Origin: JAEUMY01 sp033764435
GTDB taxonomy: Bacteria; Pseudomonadota; Gammaproteobacteria; Burkholderiales; Usitatibacteraceae
DNA length: 64,000 nucleotides
Assembly (NCBI GenBank): GCA_033764435.1
Contig: JANRIX010000010.1
Span: forward strand, 186,001-250,000
Reading direction: 5' to 3'
In this document: one piece after another, positions 8,653 through 15,030 of the stretch
Position numbering within the stretch: the first letter of the stretch is position 1
Layout: each line of letters begins with the position of its first letter
Translations under genes and position numbers: made by a program
Notes under the pieces: model-generated
What the model saw: only the letters and a program-made list of their open reading frames with translations
What the model was told of the DNA's origin: nothing
The model's database searches: none

Positions 8653-9786
8653 CTAGCGGATCTTTACCAGATCCTTCAGCACGCCATCCAGGCCACCGAA
8701 CACGGAGATCTTGTCGATCTTCTCGGTTACCTTTTCCAGCGTCTCCAGTTCCTTCAGGCGCAGTGCGGTCGGGTTGTCTTCCATCACCTTGGCGGTGTTC
8801 AGCAGGGAACGCGTTGCCGCGGTTTCCTCACGACGACGGATCACGTTGGCTTGCGCCACCTTCTCCGCCTCCACCACGCGCGCCAGGATGGTCTTCATCT
8901 CGCCGGGCAGGATGATGTCCTTCACACCCACCGACTCGACTTCCAGACCGAACCCGGCCACACGACGCTGGATGTGCTCGCTCACCACCTGGTCGATGAC
9001 GTGCTTGTCTTCCAGCAGTTCATCCAGGGTGCGCGTACCCACCGCGGCGCGGAGCCCGAACTGGAGTTCCTTGTACAGGTAGTCCAGCGGCTTGGACTGC
9101 TTCGCGAACGCGACCAGCACGTCGGTGATGCGGTAACCCGCCGTCAGGTTTACCCGCAGGGACACCTTGTCCTTGGTGAGGATTTCCTGACCGGCCACCT
9201 CCAGCACTTGCAGGCGGAGATCCACCGGCAACGCCGAGAGTTCACGCGTGTACTGCCAGAAGCCATGCACACCAGCCTCCAGCACGCGATCCACCTTGCC
9301 ATCCACGTACAGCACGGCCACGTGGTACTGCGGCACGTGCATGATGAAGAGGCCTTCCAGACCGGCCACTTTCTTCACCTTGCCGGTGACAGGCGCCAGC
9401 TTGGCCAGGAGCTTCTTGTCCACGTCGAACGTGTCGGCAATGGAAAGCTTTTCCAGGCGGATGTCGATGAATCCCTTCCAGTACAGGCGGCGGGTGTTGG
9501 GTGCCAGCACTTCCACGAGCACGTTGTCCTCGAAACGCAGGCCGACTTCATCGGCACCGGTCTCCAGCACATGGAACTCGCGCTTGGCGATTTCCGGCTC
9601 CCACTTCAGCAGGTACTCGGCCAGCTTGTGATCGAACAGCGGCTTGGCCAGCGGGAACTTCTCGATCGACAGACGAAAGAACGGGTCGAAATGCGAATAT
9701 TCGCCCGGCTCCAGGACTTGAACGAAATCTCCCTTGTTGAAGAGGAGAGCGCGTTCATCCTTCTTGATGTGAAACTTTTTCAGCAT
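8653..9786 (-). CDS. Slipin family (stomatin/SPFH) protein
   Basis: 377 aa. An upstream extension to 9960 is rejected because ATG 9786 has an AGGAAGA Shine-Dalgarno and begins the recognisable MLKKFHIKKDERALLF. The central SPFH domain carries LRVNLTAGYRITD and the helical tail carries ILARVVEAEKVAQANVIRRREETAATRSLLNTAKVMEDNP, typical of slipins. Slipins scaffold membrane microdomains, but this one lacks an obvious N-terminal TM, as in slipins encoded beside RNA-repair genes. It is the last gene of the tRNA/RtcB/HNH cluster, which suggests a role with RtcB. A palindrome copy (9693-9704) encodes EYS. Confidence 0.88.
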   Translation of the reverse strand: MLKKFHIKKDERALLFNKGDFVQVLEPGEYSHFDPFFRLSIEKFPLAKPLFDHKLAEYLLKWEPEIAKREFHVLETGADEVGLRFEDNVLVEVLAPNTRRLYWKGFIDIRLEKLSIADTFDVDKKLLAKLAPVTGKVKKVAGLEGLFIMHVPQYHVAVLYVDGKVDRVLEAGVHGFWQYTRELSALPVDLRLQVLEVAGQEILTKDKVSLRVNLTAGYRITDVLVAFAKQSKPLDYLYKELQFGLRAAVGTRTLDELLEDKHVIDQVVSEHIQRRVAGFGLEVESVGVKDIILPGEMKTILARVVEAEKVAQANVIRRREETAATRSLLNTAKVMEDNPTALRLKELETLEKVTEKIDKISVFGGLDGVLKDLVKIR

Positions 9787-10206
9787 GATGCGTCTTCCTT
9801 TCTTGGGTTGAAAAATGGCGGGGGGTTTGTGTCCACTGCCGGGGTGTTCACGCGGGCGCTCGGGAGCGCCCGGGTGAATCGGGTTGCCCCCACGTCTCGC
9901 GACGTGAGAACGAAATCGGGTGTGGGGCCACCTCCCGACCGGACGCGGGCTGTCGCGCAAACAGATGTCCCACGCGAAACGCTGCGTGACGACACCCGTG
10001 AGCGCGACCCGTGTTGCACCGGCGGGAGACAGGCCGCGCCGCAGACGTGACCACGCATCCCCAGACTGCGGAACACGTCGTCGAATCGTTGGCTGTTGCC
10101 TGTTCGCGCCGGCACGCGAGCGGTGCCGTGGCGTCCGGAGCGGTGTGCAATGTTCCGCACATGAGATGGCCCCGGGTACTGCATGAAGTCCTGGTTAAGG
10201 ACTGCT
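9787..10206 (-). other. 420-nt structured leader upstream of slipin
   Basis: No convincing ORF. Several compact hairpins are visible, for example GGGCGCT-CGGG-AGCGCCC (about 9855-9873) and CACGTC-TCGC-GACGTG (about 9891-9906). The style matches the non-coding DNA around the tRNA genes further upstream, so this is probably transcribed spacer RNA between the tRNA-like genes and slipin. Confidence 0.4.
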
Positions 10207-10277
10207 GATTTCCAGCGGGAGTCGAACCCGCACTGATCGATTACAAGTCGATTGCTCTACCAATAAGCTATGGATTG
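10207..10277 (-). tRNA. tRNA-Thr(TGT)-like, degenerate acceptor stem
   Basis: The anticodon arm (ATCGA-CTTGTAA-TCGAT, anticodon TGT), D-arm and T-arm (GCGGG/CCCGC with TTCGACT loop) are normal. The acceptor strands CAATCCA and TGGAAAT pair at only 4 of 7 positions and no CCA follows. The 5' end overlaps the CCA of the preceding tRNA-like gene by two bases. It may be a pseudo-tRNA or a specialised tRNA-like RNA. Confidence 0.6.
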
Positions 10278-10349
10278 GCGATGATCGTGGGAGTCGAACC
10301 CACGACAGCCGGTGGGTACCGGTGCTCTACCAGACTGAGCTAGATCATC
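10276..10349 (-). tRNA. tRNA-like gene with shortened anticodon arm
   Basis: Perfect 7-bp acceptor (GATGATC/GATCATC), encoded GCCA 3' end, normal D-arm and T-arm (GTGGG-TTCGACT-CCCAC). Between the D-stem and the T-stem there are about three nucleotides fewer than usual, and the only fold I find is CCGG-TACCCA-CCGG: a 4-bp stem with a 6-nt loop lacking U33. No standard anticodon can be assigned; Gly is possible. Confidence 0.6.
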
Positions 10350-10502
10350 AGGTATTCAACACCGCCCGCATCGCGGCATACGGCGCACCAATTTTCAGGC
10401 GTGCCGCACCAGGGAGGCATGCAGAACCTCGCCCGCTGTCGATGCGTTTGGAGAAGAATTGGGTTGGAGCGATGCGAATATTCGCAACACTCCGAAGAGG
10501 AC

Positions 10503-10575
10503 CGTCGCTCCGGCGCAGGCGGGAGCCTAAGCTGAACTTGTATGAACTTGGGCTCCGGCCTGCGCCGGAGCGACG
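10503..10575. repeat. 25-bp-arm inverted repeat (REP-like)
   Basis: Arms 10503-10527 and 10551-10575 match at 24 of 25 positions (CGTCGCTCCGGCGCAGGC... inverted) around a 23-nt loop. It lies 3 bp past the HNH stop, so it may end that transcript, although no T-tract follows. The rest of 10350-10578 has a palindrome copy at 10474-10485 and no gene. Confidence 0.7.
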
Positions 10576-10578
10576 GGT

Positions 10579-11136
10579 TTATCGGTGGCGTGAACTCGCC
10601 GGCAGCGCAGCGCGCAGAAACTCCATCTGATCCGCCAACACGCGGCGGCCGGACAGAATCATCCACTCGTTCCGCACCGGTCGATACGGCACGTACAAGA
10701 GCGGCATGCGCGCTTCCTCCGGCGTGCGCGCACCCTTGCGCGTGTTGCAGCGACGACACGCGGTGACCAGGTTGGTCCACGAATACTCGCCACCGCGCGA
10801 CTCGGGCAGGATGTGCTCGGCCGTCGGGTCCTCCGCATGCTTGCCGCAATAGGCGCACAGGCAGTGGTCACGACGGAACAGCGTGGCGCGCGTCGGGCGC
10901 GGCGCGAACAGCGGCGCCTTCAGCGCATGGCCGCGCACGAAAATGATGCTGCGCACTTCAATCTGCGAACGCAGACCCGACACGGCGTTCACACCGCCAC
11001 GCAGCGTGGCGATGCGGGTGCCGGCCGAGTCGTCGATCACATGGCCGCCGGCATAGAAGCCGGCAGCCTCTTCCACCGTCAACCATGAGCGCGCGTGCCC
11101 ATGGCTGTCGATGGCCAAAGCGTCCGGGTAAGACAT
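10579..11136 (-). CDS. HNH endonuclease
   Basis: 185 aa. A zinc-ribbon HNH domain lies at ~90-140: CAYC (C94/C97), AEHILPESRGG (H108), TNLVTACRRC (N122, C127/C130) and NTRKG. The N-terminal ~85 residues (TVEEAAGFYAGGHVID...SIIFVRGHALK) are of unknown function. ATG 11136 has an unusually strong Shine-Dalgarno (AGGAGGTGA, nine bases complementary to the 16S tail). It lies between RtcB and the tRNA-like pair, so a nucleic-acid processing or defence role linked to RNA repair is likely; RNA or DNA as substrate cannot be told. Confidence 0.85.
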   Translation of the reverse strand: MSYPDALAIDSHGHARSWLTVEEAAGFYAGGHVIDDSAGTRIATLRGGVNAVSGLRSQIEVRSIIFVRGHALKAPLFAPRPTRATLFRRDHCLCAYCGKHAEDPTAEHILPESRGGEYSWTNLVTACRRCNTRKGARTPEEARMPLLYVPYRPVRNEWMILSGRRVLADQMEFLRAALPASSRHR

Positions 11137-11265
11137 TTGTCACCTCCTGTGGGCCTCGTCTGCCGTCAAAGCATCTGAGGAAGTTTGGAAAATGGAACAA
11201 GGCATCTCGCCTCATTCCGGAATGGGTGCCCCCGCATCCCGACAAGCGGGACACGGGGACGGGTA

Positions 11266-11316
11266 CTACAGCCTCGGCCCCTTCACAGATTGGGCGTTGG
11301 CGATCGGGGTAGGCAT
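11266..11316 (-). CDS. Putative 16-codon leader ORF
   Basis: ATG at 11316, TAG at 11266-11268, peptide MPTPIANAQSVKGPRL. The only reason to call it is the exceptional ribosome-binding sequence that directly precedes the ATG. It lies between rtcB and HNH. It may be a regulatory leader whose translation matters more than its product. Confidence 0.35.
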   Translation of the reverse strand: MPTPIANAQSVKGPRL

Positions 11317-11330
11317 GGATCACCTCCTTT
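11317..11330 (-). promoter_or_regulatory. 14-nt perfect complement of the 16S rRNA 3' tail (extended SD)
   Basis: The minus strand reads AAAGGAGGTGATCC immediately before ATG. The plus strand, with flanks, reads TGGATCACCTCCTTTC, identical to the conserved 3' end of bacterial 16S rRNA. GGAGG is six bases from the ATG, an ideal spacing. Confidence 0.75.
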
Positions 11331-11352
11331 CAGTTGCGGGTAGCGCGTGCAC

Positions 11353-11373
11353 CTCATCCCGATGATGAGGCTT
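11353..11373 (-). other. Intercistronic hairpin downstream of rtcB
   Basis: CCTCATC and GATGAGG form a 7-bp stem a few bases past the rtcB stop and ~25 nt before the extended SD. Without a T-tract it is more likely a processing or stability element than a terminator. Confidence 0.4.
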
Positions 11374-11379
11374 GGGACG

Positions 11380-12579
11380 CTATCCCTTGACACAAAGCAC
11401 TTGCTTCAACGTATGGACGATTTCCACCAGGTCGGCCTGCGCGGCCATCACGGCGTCGATGTCCTTGTAGGCGGCGGGAATCTCGTCGATCACGCCACCA
11501 TCCTTGCGGCACTCCACCCCGTCGGTCTGGCGCGCCAGATCCTCAACGGTGAAGTTCTTGCTCGCCGCGGTACGCGACATGCGACGTCCCGCACCGTGCG
11601 AACACGAGTTGTACGCCTCCGCATGTCCCTTCCCGCGCACGATGAAGCTCTTCGCCCCCATGCTGCCGGGGATGATGCCGAGCTGATCCTTGCGCGCCGA
11701 GACGGCACCCTTGCGGGTGATCCACATCGAACGCCCGAAGTGGGTTTCCTTCTGCACGTAGTTGTGGTGACAGTTCACCGCTTCCTGCGTGATCGAGAAC
11801 TCCTTCGGGATCACGTGACGCAGGGACTTCATGACCAGATGCATCATGAGATCGCGGTTGGTGGCCGCATAGTCCTGCGCCCACAGTAGCGCCTCGACGT
11901 AGGCTTCAAACGGCTCGCTGCCTTCATCCAACCAGGCAAGATCCCGGTCCGGCAGATGCACGTCGCGCTTGGCCGCTTCGGTCTTGGCCATCTCGATGGC
12001 CAGCGTACCGATGGTGTTGCCGACGTTGCGCGAACCGGAGTGCAGCATCACCCACACCGACTGCGCCTCGTCGAGACACAGTTCGATGAAGTGGTTGCCG
12101 CCACCGAGCGTACCCAGCTGGGTACCGAGACGCGTCTTGTTGAAGCGTCCCAGGCGGTCCAGCAGACGCAGCTTCCAGAAGCGCTCATCAAGTGCGTCGA
12201 TGCGGCGCTTCAGTGCAATGCCTTCCAGCCCGTCATGCGTGGGGTCCAGCGTTTCCTTGTGCGCATGAACGCCGACAGGGACCGAGCGCTCGATCGCATG
12301 GCGAATATTCGCAAGCGAGTCCGGCAGGTCGGACGCCTTCAGCGACAGGCGCACAGCGCACATGCCGCAACCGATATCCACGCCGACGGCGGCGGGAATG
12401 ATGGCAGCCTCGGTGGGGATGATGGTCCCGACGGTTGCGCCCTTGCCCAGGTGCACGTCCGGCATGATGGCGACGTGCCCAGCGAGAATGGGCAGCGATG
12501 CCATGTTGCGAATCTGGGCGAGCGCCGCGTCCTCCACGGGCACACCGCTCACCCACATTCGGGTGTTTTGAACTTCCAT
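11380..12579 (-). CDS. rtcB: RNA-splicing ligase RtcB
   Basis: 399 aa, close to E. coli RtcB (408). It joins RNA 2',3'-cyclic phosphate or 3'-phosphate ends to 5'-OH ends using GTP and Mn2+. Visible motifs: PDVHLGKGATVG (D41, H43), GVDIGCGM (C71, metal ligand), GTLGGGNHF, HSGSRNVG and SCSHGAGRRMSR (H328, the guanylylated histidine). An extension to 12699 is rejected because ATG 12579 has an AAGGAG Shine-Dalgarno and begins the family N-terminus. No rtcA, rsr or rtcR is in the window. The context is a tRNA array upstream and HNH, tRNA-like RNAs and slipin downstream. Palindrome copy 12301-12312 encodes ANIR. Confidence 0.95.
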   Translation of the reverse strand: MEVQNTRMWVSGVPVEDAALAQIRNMASLPILAGHVAIMPDVHLGKGATVGTIIPTEAAIIPAAVGVDIGCGMCAVRLSLKASDLPDSLANIRHAIERSVPVGVHAHKETLDPTHDGLEGIALKRRIDALDERFWKLRLLDRLGRFNKTRLGTQLGTLGGGNHFIELCLDEAQSVWVMLHSGSRNVGNTIGTLAIEMAKTEAAKRDVHLPDRDLAWLDEGSEPFEAYVEALLWAQDYAATNRDLMMHLVMKSLRHVIPKEFSITQEAVNCHHNYVQKETHFGRSMWITRKGAVSARKDQLGIIPGSMGAKSFIVRGKGHAEAYNSCSHGAGRRMSRTAASKNFTVEDLARQTDGVECRKDGGVIDEIPAAYKDIDAVMAAQADLVEIVHTLKQVLCVKG

Positions 12580-12669
12580 GGTTTTTCTCCTTGGTGTGAT
12601 TGTGAAGCAGATTGCGGGCGCGCTTGTAGACAAGTAGGCCGCGCGCTTCATCGCGGCCCCGCATGTAAG

Positions 12670-12756
12670 TGGTACCCACCGTCCGATTCGAACGGACATG
12701 CCCTTGCGGGCGCCTGCTTCTGAGGCAGGGACGTCTACCTATTCCGCCAGGTGGGT
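12670..12756 (-). tRNA. tRNA-Leu(CAG)
   Basis: Class II tRNA, 87 nt with encoded CCA. Acceptor ACCCACC/GGTGGGT, discriminator A, D-arm GGCGGAATAGGTAGACG, anticodon loop CTCAGAA, long variable arm CGCCCGCAAGGGCAT, T-loop TTCGAAT. Confidence 0.93.
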
Positions 12757-12768
12757 GTTGATGGGTGA

Positions 12769-12845
12769 TGGCAAGGGTGGTGAGATTCGAACTCACGATG
12801 ACTGGCTTCAAAGGCCAGTGCCTTCGGCCGCTTGGCGACACCCCT
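12769..12845 (-). tRNA. tRNA-Gln(TTG)
   Basis: 77 nt with CCA. Acceptor AGGGGTG/CACCCTT, anticodon stem CTGGC/GCCAG with loop CTTTGAA, T-stem GTGAG/CTCAC with TTCGAAT loop, discriminator G. Confidence 0.9.
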
Positions 12846-12855
12846 GGTTGCAACT

Positions 12856-12931
12856 TGGTGGACCCGGCAAGACTTGAACTTGCGACCTCGTGGGTAAGAG
12901 CCACTTGCTCTGACGACTGAGCTACGAGTCC
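12856..12931 (-). tRNA. tRNA-Lys(CTT)
   Basis: 76 nt with CCA. Acceptor GGACTCG/CGGGTCC, discriminator A, D-arm GCTC/GAGC, anticodon loop CTCTTAC with one weak pair at 27-43, T-stem GCAAG/CTTGC. Confidence 0.9.
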
Positions 12932-12937
12932 GATGAA

Positions 12938-13091
12938 TGGCAGGACATAGGGGACTCAAACCCCTGACATCCGGATAGAAAATTTGCAGCCTCATCGCAA
13001 ATTTCAGTGGAGGCTAACTTGCGAAGCAAGTTAAGCGCCATGGCGCGGCCGAAACTACAATCCGGCGCTCTATCGGCTGAGCTAATGTCCC
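12938..13091 (-). tRNA. Intron-containing tRNA-like gene, anticodon GTA (Tyr-like, class I)
   Basis: 154 nt. Acceptor GGGACAT/ATGTCCT (one G-U), D-arm GCTC-AGCCGATA-GAGC, T-arm AGGGG-TTTGAGT-CCCCT and encoded GCCA are all intact. The anticodon 5' strand CCGGA has its perfect partner TCCGG only 78 nt beyond the expected place. Removing 13054-12977 gives a normal 76-nt tRNA with loop TTGTAGA, i.e. an insertion at 37/38, the canonical site of archaeal and eukaryotic tRNA introns. The insert also supplies TTCGG, which can pair with CCGGA before removal. Unlike bacterial tRNA-Tyr it has a short variable loop, so its amino-acid identity is uncertain. Confidence 0.7.
12977..13054 (-). other. 78-nt structured insertion (putative tRNA intron)
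   Basis: It contains GCGCCATGGCGC, an AACTTGC-TTC-GCAAGTT hairpin, and AAATTTGC...GCAAATTT whose loop holds GAGGCT, complementary to AGCCTC upstream (a possible pseudoknot). It is far too short for a normal group I intron, and boundaries may shift by a base or two. Confidence 0.55.
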
Positions 13092-13092
13092 A

Positions 13093-13171
13093 TGGCCTCG
13101 CATGATGGAATCGAACCACCGACCTCCGCGTTCGTAGCGCGGCGCTCTCATATCCACTGAGCTAATGCGAG
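13093..13171 (-). tRNA. tRNA-Arg(ACG)
   Basis: 79 nt with CCA. Acceptor CTCGCAT/ATGCGAG (perfect), anticodon stem CCGCG/CGCGG with loop CTACGAA, T-stem GGTGG/CCATC, discriminator G. It lies one base from the intron-containing gene. Confidence 0.92.
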
Positions 13172-13179
13172 ATGAAAGT

Positions 13180-13269
13180 TGGTAGTCGGAACGCGCGAGT
13201 TTGGCAAAATCGTGAACGCGTGACCTCCCGGTTATCAACCGGGTGCTCTCCCCGCTGAGCTATCCGACA
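13180..13269 (-). tRNA. tRNA-Ile(GAT) with expanded 21-nt T-loop
   Basis: D-arm, anticodon arm (CCCGG-TTGATAA-CCGGG) and variable AGGTC are normal. The T-stem ACGCG/CGCGT encloses 21 nt (TTCACGATTTTGCCAAACTC plus G) rather than 7, a 14-nt insertion. Acceptor TGTCGGA/TCCGACT pairs except for a U-U at 1-72. Discriminator A and CCA are encoded. Confidence 0.8.
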
Positions 13270-13395
13270 CTTGATCGAAAGTCTGGCTCTGCACTCCGAC
13301 AACCGGATCCAGGCGACGCGAGTCGCGGTAATCCCATGGACGGTGCGCGCCGCCCAAGTGGTCGCCGAAGTGCAGAGTGAGACAGACGAATGAAG
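13270..13395 (-). ncRNA. Structured spacer RNA between tRNA-Ile and tRNA-His
   Basis: A long-range stem CTCTGCACT (13287-13295) / AGTGCAGAG (13369-13377) closes a domain with an internal GCGAC-GCGA-GTCGC hairpin (13313-13326). I recognise no family. It could be a processing domain or an independent small RNA. Confidence 0.4.
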
Positions 13396-13472
13396 TGGGG
13401 TGAACGACCGGACTCGAACCGGTATCTGCCTGGGTCACATCCAGGGGCTCTGCCAATTGAGCTACGTCCTCC
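13396..13472 (-). tRNA. tRNA-His(GTG)
   Basis: Anticodon loop ATGTGAC with stem CCTGG/CCAGG, T-stem ACCGG/CCGGT, CCA encoded. It has the His hallmark of an extra 5' G (13472) opposite discriminator C. The acceptor has one A-A mismatch. A GCGAATATTCGC copy (13476-13487) begins four bases upstream. Confidence 0.9.
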
Positions 13473-13487
13473 ATTGCGAATATTCGC

Positions 13488-13766
13488 CGCGCGCCGGGGC
13501 CAAACGGCCCCGGGCCCGACTGTTGACCGCTTTCCGCTGCGCGTGCGGAAGAGCGGAGGCATGCCCGCAAATTCGGTGAGGTGCGCCGCGTACAGCGCAC
13601 GAACATGCCTGCAACGAACCCGCTGTCGCCGCCGGGCAGGCCAACGCCTGCCCGGCACGACATCCGGTGAGGGGTTCCAATCTGACTTCACCGGGTTCTT
13701 CCCCGACCGGGGTCTTCTTTCATCGCTGCAACCATCTGCGCAGCAACAATCGCGGCCGGGAGAATG
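13488..13766 (-). other. Hairpin-rich spacer between tRNA-His and tRNA-Glu
   Basis: Non-coding. Strong hairpins: CCGGGGCC-AAAC-GGCCCCGG (13494-13513), GCCGGGCAGGC-CAAC-GCCTGCCCGGC (13631-13656), and CCGCTTTCCGC paired with GCGGAAGAGCGG (about 13539-13567). No T-tracts follow, so these look like spacer or processing structures rather than terminators. Confidence 0.45.
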
Positions 13767-13841
13767 TGGCGTCCCCATGCGGAGTTGAACCGCAGTTGCC
13801 GGGCTGAAAACCCGGAGTCCTGACCGCTAGACGATGGAGAC
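13767..13841 (-). tRNA. tRNA-Glu(TTC)
   Basis: 75 nt with CCA. Acceptor GTCTCCA/TGGGGAC (one wobble), D-region TCGTCTAGCGGTCAGGAC, loop TTTTCAG, T-arm TGCGG-TTCAACT-CCGCA. Confidence 0.93.
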
Positions 13842-13851
13842 AAAAAAGGGG

Positions 13852-13922
13852 AACACGTGGGTGGAATCGAACCACCAATGCCGGATTTGCAGTCCGGTGC
13901 CTTGCCGTTCGGCCACACGTGT
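13852..13922 (-). tRNA. tRNA-Cys(GCA)
   Basis: Acceptor ACACGTG/CACGTGT, discriminator T, anticodon arm CCGGA-CTGCAAA-TCCGG, T-arm GGTGG-TTCGATT-CCACC. The 3' end is followed by CCC rather than CCA. It is the first tRNA of the array in the direction of transcription. Confidence 0.88.
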
Positions 13923-15030
13923 GTTGAATAAAACCGGCCTGAGACTACAGCCGGATCACCGAACCCTTCGCGGCATCATCAGCGCGTTGCAACACGCGCC
14001 GTTCTCCGCTTGTCCACCTGCCCCGGCTGTGCGCCACGAGCAGGTCGATCGGCATGTCTGCGTTTGTTGACGGAGCCGCATTGCTCCGGTCACGTCCGAC
14101 TACTCGACGATTCACCTACCGTGAACCTTGCGGGCTCCAAAGGGGGATTACCCCACCGTGCGGCTTGGCATCGACACCGGCAACCTTGCGGGTCGCCCGG
14201 CATGCCTGCATTCGTGTTGCCACGTGCAGGATTAAGACATTTGTTCATCGGACGCCGGCAGCGTCTTTGCGTTGTTCATGGTTTCGGAATGATTCTCAGG
14301 CCATTCCTCCTGCACGACGTGCGCTGCCAGCGGTTGCCATCACCTTTTGGATGACGGAATGCCGCACGCCGCATGACGTTCCTTGCGGTACTTGTCGGTG
14401 TTTCGCGATCCGGGCTCGGCATGACTACCAGTGACGGCGCATGCGCGGCCCGTGCCGCTGACACTGCGGCAAAGCCCTTCCTTGCGGGTCGGACCCTGCC
14501 ACTACCTTTCACCTTCCACGTTCGCGATCGGGTTTGTGCGGAGGACGGCACCACCCGTTTCCTTCCCGCGCCACCGTTTCCCCGGCAGTTGCCCACCGGA
14601 GCGGTTCGACACAGTCACCGCACGATCACTTCACGCTTCGCGCCGGCCGGAATCGGACGACGCACCCTTCAACGAGGGCAGGTTCGGCTTGCCTGGATTG
14701 ACCACGGGTTACCCCGTGGCGCCGGTGTGCAGTACACCGGCTTTGCGCGTGTCGCCACGCGTTGTCGGCGCCAAGCCGCCATCACCTCTGCCGGCCGAAG
14801 CCGGAATCGATGAGTTTCTTCGGTGCGAATGTTTGCACCATGCCCCAGTTTCCTCGTCGTGAAGAAACTCGAACATGGCGCCTCCGCCGGACGAGTCCGG
14901 CGAAGGCACCGACACACACATCGGCTGCGCGGCCGATGCGCGTGTTGAACCAGACGAGTGGCAGTCATCGAGAGCCGCGCGCACAGCTGGCGATGATTGC
15001 CTGTTCGTCATCAAAAAATCACTTCCCGAA
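13923..15030 (-). other. 1.1-kb structured non-coding leader of the tRNA array
   Basis: No coding pattern in any frame. Many short GC-rich hairpins, e.g. CCACGGG/CCCGTGG (14702-14719), GCCGGTGT/ACACCGGC (14721-14741), CGCCGGAC/GTCCGGCG (14885-14902) and CATCGGC/GCCGATG (14919-14938). A CCGCAAGG motif recurs on the minus strand near 14120, 14185, 14385 and 14483, twice as the loop of a 5-7 bp stem. I found no rRNA, tmRNA or RNase P landmark. Confidence 0.5.

Noticed and set aside
9787..9960. Longer slipin N-terminus
   Set aside because: The extension is Arg/Pro-rich, lies in hairpin-rich DNA, and ATG 9786 has a good Shine-Dalgarno.
10958..11323. 121-codon frame starting in the extended SD before HNH
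   Set aside because: Its second half is an out-of-frame reading of the HNH N-terminus, and HNH has a far better start.
11315..11331. Fragment of a 16S rRNA gene
   Set aside because: Only 16 bases match the 16S 3' end on the plus strand, with no upstream rRNA or spacer sequence; better explained as an extended Shine-Dalgarno on the minus strand.
13923..15030. rRNA, tmRNA or RNase P RNA in the leader
   Set aside because: I looked for landmark sequences on both strands and found none; left as unassigned structured RNA.
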